NCBI GenBank assembly: GCA_035493835.1
Contig: DATJHO010000132.1
Span: 1-15,700, forward strand
Direction of reading: 5' to 3'
Source: DASZTU01 sp035493835
GTDB taxonomy: Bacteria > Pseudomonadota > Alphaproteobacteria > Rhizobiales > Devosiaceae
Length of the DNA stretch: 15,700 bases
A model generated the notes under the pieces. The model was not told the DNA's origin. It worked only from the letters and a program-made list of their open reading frames with translations, and made no database searches. Of the stretch, positions 6,765-13,565 are shown one piece after another; the stretch's first letter is position 1, and each line of letters opens with the position of its first letter. The position numbers were made by a program, and so were the translations under genes.

Positions 6765-7649
6765 TCAGCCGTCATGCGTGCCGACCACCCGTCCCTGGAC
6801 CAGCTTGGTAAACGGCACGAACGGCACCACGAGGCCGTTGTTGATGTCGGAGCGAGTGACGGTGAACGAGCCATCGGCCTGCTGGCGTTTTACCACCTTG
6901 AGAATGTGCTGGGCGCCGGGTGGTCCCACGGGAATGACCATGGTGCCGTTGGGCACGAGTTGCTGCAGCAGCGGCGGCGGGATGTGGTCGATGCCGCAGG
7001 TGACGATGATCCGGTCGAACGGGGCGGCCTCGGGCCAGCCGTAATAGCCATCGCCCTGCCTGCGGCCGATGGCGCGGTATTCATCGTAGCCCTCGGCAAT
7101 CAGCCGGGAAAATACCTCACCGGTACGGGCGAACAGCGGCGCGATGATCTCGATCGTCCACACCTGGCTGGTGAGGTTGGAAAGATAGGCGGATTGGTAC
7201 CCCGACCCCGTGCCCACCTCGAGCACCTTTTCGCCCGGCCGCACGTCGAGCGCGCTCGTCATGTGCGAGACGGTTTGAGGCGGGGTGACCGTAACGCCAT
7301 AGCCGAGATCGAGGAGGTGCAGGGCATAGGCGTCGTCGCGCGTCTCGGGGGCGACGAACGCCTCGCGCGGCGTCAGCAGGAAGGCGCGCGAATTGGCGGC
7401 GTTCCAGATGTCGTGCCGGGCGACGAGTTGCTTGAGGGTGGAAAAACGCTGGCGCAGCATCCCCGGATCTTCGGGGCGCCGGGCCAGCATCCAATCGCTG
7501 AAGGCCTGCGCCGATTTCGTCGGCGGGGAGCCTATCGGGTCGGCAATCGCCGTCCTCGCCCATAGAGGCAACAGCGCGGCAGCTGCAAGACCGCCGCCAA
7601 GGAAGCGGCGACGGCTAATGCCGGGGCTGGCGGCTGGATGATGCCCCAT
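6765..7649 (-). CDS. Tat-exported protein-L-isoaspartate O-methyltransferase homologue
   Basis: A 294-residue member of the PCMT family, which uses S-adenosylmethionine to methylate isoaspartyl residues in damaged proteins. The SAM-binding motif I is VLEVGTGSG (142-150), preceded by the family segment TVTPPQTVSHM (120-130). Later come GDGYYGWPEAAPFDRIIVT and the conserved PPPLLQQLVPNGTMVIPVG-type strand. The unusual point is the N-terminus: SRRRFLGG (12-19) followed by a hydrophobic stretch and AIA at 34-36 is a textbook twin-arginine signal peptide with a cleavage site, so the folded enzyme should go to the periplasm. The N-terminal part (about 40-115) is longer than in cytoplasmic Pcm. Whether it finds SAM outside the cytoplasm is unclear, so its reaction there is uncertain. 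Start ATG at 7649 with a weak ribosome binding site. It lies 69 bases downstream of the mctP-like gene on the same strand. Confidence 0.88.
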   Translation of the reverse strand: MGHHPAASPGISRRRFLGGGLAAAALLPLWARTAIADPIGSPPTKSAQAFSDWMLARRPEDPGMLRQRFSTLKQLVARHDIWNAANSRAFLLTPREAFVAPETRDDAYALHLLDLGYGVTVTPPQTVSHMTSALDVRPGEKVLEVGTGSGYQSAYLSNLTSQVWTIEIIAPLFARTGEVFSRLIAEGYDEYRAIGRRQGDGYYGWPEAAPFDRIIVTCGIDHIPPPLLQQLVPNGTMVIPVGPPGAQHILKVVKRQQADGSFTVTRSDINNGLVVPFVPFTKLVQGRVVGTHDG

Positions 7650-7718
7650 GCCGCCAGTCAGATCATTTTCGAACAGCCAAACCCTTCCGCTGTCGATGTG
7701 CGCCTCCCATCGGGCGGC

Positions 7719-9263
7719 TCAGTGGTAGTCGGCCGCCACCGTTTCGTCGAACACGACCTTCTTGCTCATGGCATTGAACACCGGCGTCAGCACGATCGTC
7801 ACCACCAGATTTAGGATGAGCGCGTAGAAGGCAGCATAGCCCGGCAGGCCGAACCCGCCGATCGACAGCGGGAAGGTCGAGGAAAGATTGGCAGAGAACG
7901 CCATCCACGTGCCCACGCCCATGCCGATCGCCCAACCCACCAGCAGCGCCCAGTCATTGAGCTTGCGGGTGAAGACCCCGAGCAGCACCGCCGGGAGGGT
8001 TTGGATGATCCAGACGCCCCCCAGCAGCTGCAGCTCGACTGCATATTGCGGCGACAGGAACAGGATAAACGCCAGCGCGCCGACCTTGACGATCAGCGAC
8101 ACCAGCTTAGCCATCTTTGCTTCCTGCTTGTCCGTCGCGTTCTTGTTGACGAACTCGCGATAGATGTTGCGGGTGTAGAGATTGGCCGCCGCGATCGACA
8201 TGATGGCCGCCGGCACCAGCGCGCCGACGCCGATCGCGGCAAAGGCGATGCCGACGAACCAGGACGGGAAGCTGTGGATGAACAGGGCGGGCACGGCAAA
8301 GCTCGCCCCGTACTGCTTAAAGCCCTGCGCGAACTGCGGCATCGTCGCCACGCCCGCCGCCAGCGCGAACAGGCCGAGCAGCGTCAAGAGCCCGAGCACG
8401 AACGAATAGCCGGGCAGCAGCGCGGCGTTGCGACGAATGGCCCCGCCGCTGCTGGCGCTCAGGATGCCGGTCAGCGAGTGCGGATAGAGGAAGAGCGCGA
8501 GCGCCGAGCCGAGCGCCAGCGTTGCATAAGCGCTGAACGAGCCCCACGAATTGGCCGGCGGGGTGGCCAACAGCACCTTGGCCGTCGGCAAGGCGGCAAA
8601 GATCTTTCCGAACCCGCCGAGCTGAGTCGGGATCACGATCACGGCGACGATCGCGGTGAAGTAGATAAGGATGTCCTTGACCACGGCAATCGAGGCCGGG
8701 GCGCGCAGACCGCTCGAATAGGTGAAGGCCGCAAGGATCAGAAAGGCGACGAGCAGCGGCAGGTCGCCGATGAGGCCGCCGCCACCGCCGATGCCGAGGC
8801 CGCCCACCACCACCTGGATGCCGACCAGTTGCAGCGCGATATAGGGCAGCGTCGCAACGATGCCGGTGAGCGAAATCGCCAGCGCCAGCCAGCGGTTGCC
8901 AAAGCGTCCGCGGACGAAATCGCCGGCGGTGATGTAGCCGTGCTTCTTGCACACGGCCCAAAGCCGCGGGAACACCAGGAACAGGATCGGGTAGATCAGG
9001 ATCGTATAGGGGACCGCATAGAACGCCACGGCCCCGGCGCCGAAGGCGAGCGCCGGCACGGCGATGAAGGTATAGGCGGTGTATAGATCGCCGCCCACCA
9101 GGAACCAGGTGATCAGCGTGCCGAAGCGGCGGCCGCCAAGGCCCCATTCATGAAGCTGGTCGAGATCGCCGCGACGCCAGCGGGCGGCCCAAAACCCAAG
9201 CCAGGTGATAAAGAGAAACAGCGCGACAAAGATGGTTGTCGCGACCCAGTCGATGCTCTGCAT
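7719..9263 (-). CDS. mctP: Sodium:solute symporter, MctP-like monocarboxylate permease
   Basis: An inner-membrane transporter of the sodium:solute symporter (SSS) family, 514 residues, with the expected run of about 13 hydrophobic helices. The N-terminus (MQSIDWVATTIFVALFLFIT), the LHEWGLGGRRFG motif (37-48) and TWFLVGGDLYTAYTFIAVP (52-70) closely resemble rhizobial MctP, which takes up lactate, pyruvate, propionate and alanine. The exact substrate here is inferred. The reading frame continues about 99 codons upstream, through the DUF3311 gene in another frame. I chose the ATG at 9263 because it gives the normal SSS N-terminus and has GGGGGAGAG upstream. The DUF3311 gene lies 41 bases upstream on the same strand, so the two form an operon. 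I saw no mctRS-like two-component regulators in the window. Confidence 0.88.
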   Translation of the reverse strand: MQSIDWVATTIFVALFLFITWLGFWAARWRRGDLDQLHEWGLGGRRFGTLITWFLVGGDLYTAYTFIAVPALAFGAGAVAFYAVPYTILIYPILFLVFPRLWAVCKKHGYITAGDFVRGRFGNRWLALAISLTGIVATLPYIALQLVGIQVVVGGLGIGGGGGLIGDLPLLVAFLILAAFTYSSGLRAPASIAVVKDILIYFTAIVAVIVIPTQLGGFGKIFAALPTAKVLLATPPANSWGSFSAYATLALGSALALFLYPHSLTGILSASSGGAIRRNAALLPGYSFVLGLLTLLGLFALAAGVATMPQFAQGFKQYGASFAVPALFIHSFPSWFVGIAFAAIGVGALVPAAIMSIAAANLYTRNIYREFVNKNATDKQEAKMAKLVSLIVKVGALAFILFLSPQYAVELQLLGGVWIIQTLPAVLLGVFTRKLNDWALLVGWAIGMGVGTWMAFSANLSSTFPLSIGGFGLPGYAAFYALILNLVVTIVLTPVFNAMSKKVVFDETVAADYH

Positions 9264-9304
9264 GGTATGTGCGCTCTCCCCCGAAAGCGATAAGGCCCTT
9301 TGGC

Positions 9305-9511
9305 TCAGTTCTTGGTGGCGAAATAGACGACGGCGGTGAGCACCGCCGCGATGAGGACGACCAGCAGTTGGTACCAGTAGAAGAATGGTATGCCGATCAG
9401 CGACGGCTCGACGCTGTTGTAGAGCCCGGGAAACAGCACCAGGAGGAATTCGAGGCCGAAGAGCAGGTACCACCAGCTCCAGCCGCGTCGTTCTTCGTTC
9501 GATCCATCCAT
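9305..9511 (-). CDS. DUF3311 small membrane protein, symporter partner
   Basis: A 68-residue protein with two predicted transmembrane helices (about 15-31 and 43-65) separated by the conserved loop YNSVEPSLIGIPFFYWYQLL (31-50), the signature of DUF3311. Genes of this family regularly precede SSS transporters, as here, where mctP starts 41 bases later. The role is not established; stabilising or assembling the symporter is a reasonable inference. The ATG at 9511 has a good GGGGAG six bases upstream. The 170-base gap to arginase (9512-9681) probably carries the operon promoter, but I could not identify clear -35/-10 boxes. A 6-bp stem (ACGAGG 9628-9633 with CCTCGT 9640-9645) lies there without a T-run. 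Confidence 0.9.
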   Translation of the reverse strand: MDGSNEERRGWSWWYLLFGLEFLLVLFPGLYNSVEPSLIGIPFFYWYQLLVVLIAAVLTAVVYFATKN

Positions 9512-9681
9512 CTGGTGCTCCCCTTTGATGCTGGTTGGTCTTGGTCGGTCTACCTGTCACGATAGAACCGCGGAATCAACCGAAAGGGCTAGGGTGCTTG
9601 CCCGATTCTGCCTCACTTATGGCTGCGACGAGGTCCAATCCTCGTGATCGCCTGCGGCGGCGAGCTTTGCCGGGGCGTGGG

Positions 9682-10611
9682 TCAGAAAGTCTGCGTCGGG
9701 CGATCCAGTACCCGGCGGCCCATCAGGCTCTCCACCAGGTCGACCAGCACCAGGGCCGTTCGCCCGCGCTCATCGAGGAAGGGGTTGAGCTCGACCAGCT
9801 CGAGGCTGCGCACGAGGCCGCAATCGTGGAGGATCTCCATGATGAGGTGGGCTTCCCTCAAAGTTGCGCCGCCCGGAACGGAGGTGCCCACGCCCGGCGC
9901 AATTGCCGGATCGAGGAAATCAACGTCGAAGCTGACATGAAGGATTCCTCCCGCCTCAGCGACCCGCCGGAGGAACGGCTGGATCAAGCCGACGACACCG
10001 TTCTCATCGATCGCCCGCATGTCGACAACCGTGATCCCGATCGCCGACAGGGCGGTGCGCTCGGGGGCATCGACGCTGCGGATGCCAAACATACAGATGT
10101 TTTCCGGACGCACCGGATAGGGGAGCGGCGGGAAAAAGCCGGCAAAGCCCGGCTGCCCGGTGGCATAGGCGACCGGCACGCCGTGGAGATTGCCACTGAG
10201 GCTGGTATCGAGGGTATGGAAATCGGGGTGGGCGTCGAGCCAAAGCACGAAGAACTCCCGCCCGGCCTCCCCGGCCCGCCGGCTGAGGCCGTTGAGCGTG
10301 CCGGCGGCGAGGCTGTGGTCGCCGCCAAGGATGATCGGCAGCCCCTCCCCCGCAGCCTGATAGGCGGCCTCGGCGAGAACCTCCGTCCAGGCCACGACCT
10401 CGGGCAAGTTCTTGATCGCGGCATTGCCGTGCCTGAGCGGCTTTCGGGGCGCGGCCACCAGATTGCCGCGATCGATGACCTCGCAATCCAATTGTCGCAG
10501 CGCCTCGGGCAATCCGGCCGCGCGCAGGGCGCTGGGCCCCATGTCGCAGCCCAGCCGGCCGGCGCCCTCCTGAACGGGAGCCCCCAGCAGGATGCAGGTC
10601 TTTTCACCCAC
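9682..10611 (-). CDS. rocF: Arginase
   Basis: Manganese enzyme that hydrolyses L-arginine to L-ornithine and urea, 309 residues, cytoplasmic, ureohydrolase fold. All six Mn ligands are visible: H99 (GGDHS), D126, H128 and D130 (DAHPDFHT), and D229 and D231 (SFDVDFLDP). The segment SGNLHGVPV (139-147) separates arginase from agmatinase, and ELVELNPFLDERGRTA is the typical C-terminal signature. The start is GTG at 10611 with GGGGGG five bases upstream; no better in-frame start is seen. It is the first minus-strand gene of the long run down to yajO and is followed after 170 bases by the DUF3311-mctP pair. The arrangement suggests a nitrogen/carbon scavenging locus. No ornithine aminotransferase or Lrp-type regulator is adjacent. 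Confidence 0.95.
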   Translation of the reverse strand: MGEKTCILLGAPVQEGAGRLGCDMGPSALRAAGLPEALRQLDCEVIDRGNLVAAPRKPLRHGNAAIKNLPEVVAWTEVLAEAAYQAAGEGLPIILGGDHSLAAGTLNGLSRRAGEAGREFFVLWLDAHPDFHTLDTSLSGNLHGVPVAYATGQPGFAGFFPPLPYPVRPENICMFGIRSVDAPERTALSAIGITVVDMRAIDENGVVGLIQPFLRRVAEAGGILHVSFDVDFLDPAIAPGVGTSVPGGATLREAHLIMEILHDCGLVRSLELVELNPFLDERGRTALVLVDLVESLMGRRVLDRPTQTF

Positions 10612-10702
10612 GTTGGCCCCCCGTGATTGAACGGATCGGGCAAGCTAAACAGCGGGAATTGGCGAGAGCAAGGCGGCTGAAATCACGCTGAGCACTGATC
10701 GT

Positions 10703-10796
10703 AACGGAGAGTCCCGCCTTCGCGGGAATGACCGGGTTAGTTGGGAAATCCGTGCAACGTCCCGGCGTCATTCCCGCGAAGGCGGGAATCTCCGTT
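10703..10796. repeat. 33-bp inverted repeat with palindromic arms
   Basis: The left arm (10703-10735) and the right arm (10762-10796) are near-perfect inverted complements, differing by one substitution in the GAGT/GATT region and a two-base insertion. Each arm contains its own palindromic core, CCCGCCTTCGCGGG. The motif GTCATTCCCGCGAAGGCGGG is a common dispersed element in alphaproteobacterial genomes. It is a different family from the CCCTCCCC hairpins. It lies downstream of the broken EAL gene and upstream of arginase, so it could terminate EAL transcription. The rest of 10612-10822 holds no gene. Confidence 0.88.
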
Positions 10797-10822
10797 GTTT
10801 CAGTACAATGGAATCACGTTCG

Positions 10823-11495
10823 TTACGCGACGGCCTTCGCCGGCTCCTCGCTTTCGCCCCCGAGCGCCGTTTCCAGGCCCGAAACGATCGATTCAAAGCG
10901 CGATATGTCCTGCGGCCGGCTTACCAGGAACCCCTGCACCGCCCGGCAATCGGCCTCGCGCAGGAATTCGAGCTCTTCCGGGCGCTCGACGCCTTCGGCA
11001 ATGACCGGCACATCGAGCGCGTTGCCAAGCCCGAGTACCGCCCGCACGATGGCCGCCGATTGCTCGTTGGCGTCGACCGACTTAATGAACGACTGGTCGA
11101 CCTTGATCTTGCTGAACGGAAACGCCCGGAGATTGGCGAGCGAGGAATACCCAGTCCCGAAATCGTCCATGGCAATCCGCACGCCCAGCGCCCTGATCTG
11201 CCGCAGCGTAGCCACGGCCCGGCCCATGTCGCGGACGAGCGCCGTCTCGGTGATCTCGATTTCGAGGCGCAGCGGCGACAATCCGGTCCAGCACCTCGTG
11301 TATGGTTTGGGCAAAATTGGCCGAGTGGATCTGCACCGCCGAGACGTTGACCGCAATGCTGAGCGGAGCGGCCCAGGTTGCGGCTTCCGCACAGGCGGTC
11401 CGCAGCACCCACTCGCCGATCTGCATGATCAGCCCGCTTTCCTCGGCGATCGGCACGAAGTCCCGGGGTGAGAAATGAACAAGCTCTCGTCACTA
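10823..11495 (-). pseudogene. Broken EAL-domain (c-di-GMP phosphodiesterase) gene
   Basis: Remnant of an EAL-domain protein, a family that hydrolyses cyclic di-GMP. The C-terminal two thirds of the domain reads in one frame: LEIEITETALVRDM, MDDFGTGYSSLANLR, KIKVDQSFI, AEGVE and QGFLVSRP, with the catalytic DD, K and E intact. The preceding part (FVPIAEESGLIMQIGEWVLR, then SIAVNVSAVQIHSANFAQTI) lies in a different frame, with the switch near 11281-11290. A further shift near 11468-11472 would join it to SLFIS. The EAL motif itself and everything upstream (any GGDEF or sensor part) are missing. With two frame breaks and a truncated front, no functional phosphodiesterase can be made. Sequencing error could explain a single shift but not the missing N-terminal part. 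Confidence 0.85.
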
Positions 11496-11740
11496 CGGCG
11501 CCAGTCGGCCCCGGGCTTCGCCATCGGTGGATCTAGGATGAACGCGGCGTGAATCTTTCGGTTTGCGTTGAGAGCAGTTGGCAGTGCTCCGTCGCCATGT
11601 CGCCCTGACGGGGGCTTGCAGGACGCCCACCAAGACCGTATTCGGAACCGAGGACCGCCGGTTGATCGACGAAATCTGGCGACGAACAATCCGGGACGGG
11701 ACCGTCATCTCCATCCTCGGCACCTGGTTAGGAATTTTGC
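11496..11740. other. Gap between the EAL remnant and fhs; no clear gene
   Basis: This 245-base stretch should hold the fhs promoter and leader. I see no convincing promoter or riboswitch. On the minus strand a frame from about 11714 reads MEMTVPSRIVRRQISSI and continues RRSSVPNTVLVGVLQ; this could be the leftover N-terminus of the decayed EAL protein, but I do not recognise it with confidence. Plus-strand frames here look like chance translation. Confidence 0.4.
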
Positions 11741-13465
11741 ATGCAGGCTTGGACACAGGCGGGCAAGAATGGTCAGCATTTGCGGCCCAGGACCGACATC
11801 GAAATCTCCCAGGCAGCTGAGCTGCGGCCGATCATCGAGCTGGGACAGGACCGGCTTGGCATTCCGTCGATGCACCTTTCCCCCTACGGGCAGACCAAGG
11901 CCAAGATTTCGCTCGATTATCTCGCCGGATTGCACGACCGGCCGGACGGCAAGCTGATCCTCGTCACCGCCATCACCCCGACCCCGGCGGGCGAAGGCAA
12001 GACGACGACCACGATCGGCCTCAGCGATGCGCTGAACCATATCGGCAAGAAGGCGCTGGTCTGCATCCGCGAACCAAGCCTCGGGCCTTGCTTCGGCCAA
12101 AAGGGCGGCGCAACCGGCGGCGGCTACGCGCAAGTTGCGCCGATGGAAGACATCAACCTTCATTTTACCGGCGATTTCCACGCCATCGGTGCGGCCAACA
12201 ACCTCCTCGCCGCGCTCATCGACAATCACGTCCATTGGGGCAACGAGCTCGAGATCGACACGCGCCGCGTCAGCTGGCGGCGGGCGCTCGACATGAATGA
12301 CCGCGCCTTGCGCGACATGGTCCATTCGCTGGGCGGAGCCGGCAACGGTTTTCCGCGCGAGGACGGTTTTGACATCACCGTGGCGTCCGAAGTAATGGCG
12401 ATCTTCTGCCTCGCCAGCGATCTTGCCGATCTGCAGCGCCGGCTGGGCAACATCATCGTCGCCCAGACCAAGGGCAAGGACCGCCGCTATGTGCGCGCCG
12501 CCGAACTGAACGCGGCCGGCGCCATGACGGCGCTGCTCAAGGACGCGCTCGCCCCCAATTTGGTGCAGACGCTCGAGAACAATCCCGCCATCGTCCATGG
12601 CGGTCCCTTCGCCAACATCGCCCATGGCTGCAATTCCGTCATCGCCAGCCGGGCCGCGCTGAAGCTGGCCGACTATGTGGTGACCGAGGCCGGGTTCGGC
12701 GCCGATCTGGGCGCGGAGAAATTCCTCGACATCAAGTGCCGCAAGGCCGGAATCGCCCCCGACTGCGCGGTGATCGTGGCCACCATTCGTGCGCTGAAAA
12801 TGCATGGTGGCGTTGCCAGGGAAAACCTGACGGCGGAAAACCTCGCTGCCCTCGAGGCCGGCTTTGCCAATCTCGACCGCCATATCGGCAACATGAAAAA
12901 GTTCGGCCTGCCGGTGGTCGTGGCGGTGAACCGCTTCAGCACCGACTCGGAAGCCGAGATTGCCCTGCTCCGGGACCTGACCGCTCTGCAGGGCGTCGAG
13001 TGCATTCTCTGCGATCACTGGGGGAGCGGCGGCGCCGGCGCCACCGATCTCGCCGAGGCCGTCGTCCGGCTGATCGAGACGGAGAAGGCGCGCTTTGCCC
13101 CGCTCTATCCCGACGAGCTGCCGCTGGCCGACAAGATCCGCACGATTGCGCAGGAGATCTACGGGGCGGCAGACATTGCCATCGAGGAAGCGGCGCGGAA
13201 GAAACTCGCCGAATACGAACGGCAGGGCTTTGGCACTCTGCCCGTCTGCATCGCCAAAACCCAGTACAGCTTCACCACCGACCCCACACGCAAGGGCGCC
13301 CCTTCCGGCCACACCATTACCGTGCGCGACGTGCGCCTTTCGGCCGGCGCCGAATTCGTCGTCGCCATCTGCGGCGATATCCTGACCATGCCCGGCCTGC
13401 CGCGGATCCCCGCCGCCAACGGCATATCCGTCGATTCCGCCGGCAAGATCAGCGGCCTGTTCTGA
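11741..13465 (+). CDS. fhs: Formate-tetrahydrofolate ligase
   Basis: ATP-dependent enzyme that joins formate to tetrahydrofolate to give 10-formyl-THF, feeding purine, formyl-Met and other one-carbon routes; cytoplasmic, homotetrameric in studied members. Length 574 against a usual 555-560. Visible motifs: P-loop TPTPAGEGKTTTT (79-91), family signature KGGATGGGYAQVAPMEDIN (121-139), HFTGDFHAIGAANN (141-154), and second signature GGPFANIAHGCNS. Homology begins at TDIEISQAAELRPI (residue 18), so the first 17 residues are extra. The ATG at 11741 has AGGA nearby, but a TTG at 11780 (residue 14) would give a more usual N-terminus. No folD, fchA, purU or formate dehydrogenase gene is near. A three-stem palindrome follows, and the MFS gene converges on it. 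Confidence 0.97.
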   Translation: MQAWTQAGKNGQHLRPRTDIEISQAAELRPIIELGQDRLGIPSMHLSPYGQTKAKISLDYLAGLHDRPDGKLILVTAITPTPAGEGKTTTTIGLSDALNHIGKKALVCIREPSLGPCFGQKGGATGGGYAQVAPMEDINLHFTGDFHAIGAANNLLAALIDNHVHWGNELEIDTRRVSWRRALDMNDRALRDMVHSLGGAGNGFPREDGFDITVASEVMAIFCLASDLADLQRRLGNIIVAQTKGKDRRYVRAAELNAAGAMTALLKDALAPNLVQTLENNPAIVHGGPFANIAHGCNSVIASRAALKLADYVVTEAGFGADLGAEKFLDIKCRKAGIAPDCAVIVATIRALKMHGGVARENLTAENLAALEAGFANLDRHIGNMKKFGLPVVVAVNRFSTDSEAEIALLRDLTALQGVECILCDHWGSGGAGATDLAEAVVRLIETEKARFAPLYPDELPLADKIRTIAQEIYGAADIAIEEAARKKLAEYERQGFGTLPVCIAKTQYSFTTDPTRKGAPSGHTITVRDVRLSAGAEFVVAICGDILTMPGLPRIPAANGISVDSAGKISGLF

Positions 13466-13478
13466 GTCGGACCGGTCT

Positions 13479-13533
13479 CCCCTCTTCCTTCTCCCCTCAC
13501 GGGAGAAGGTGGCGCGTAGCGCCGGATGAGGGG
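13479..13533. repeat. Three-stem palindromic repeat after fhs
   Basis: Outer stem CCCCTC (13479-13484) / GAGGGG (13528-13533) encloses two hairpins: CCTTCTCCC (13487-13495) / GGGAGAAGG (13501-13509), and GGCGC (13511-13515) / GCGCC (13519-13523) with loop GTA. As RNA or single-stranded DNA it folds as a compact three-way junction. It lies between convergent fhs and the MFS gene and may end both transcripts. The plan recurs in the right half of 4191-4301. Elements of this kind are common between genes in Hyphomicrobiales. Confidence 0.85.
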
Positions 13534-13565
13534 GCACTCCCGCGCTCTCGGCTGCCCAACGCCCA

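Noticed and set aside
8001..9086. A 361-codon plus-strand frame opposite mctP
   Set aside because: Very rich in Arg, Asp, Gln and His, the expected antisense of a hydrophobic membrane protein.
9535..10626. A 363-codon plus-strand frame opposite arginase
   Set aside because: Arginase has all six metal ligands on the other strand; the plus frame has no recognisable domain.
10703..10796. Possible two-repeat CRISPR remnant
   Set aside because: The copies are inverted, not direct, there are only two, and no cas gene is near; it is a dispersed palindrome.
11578..11820. A small plus-strand frame running into the start of fhs
   Set aside because: No ribosome binding site or family resemblance, and it overlaps fhs in another frame.
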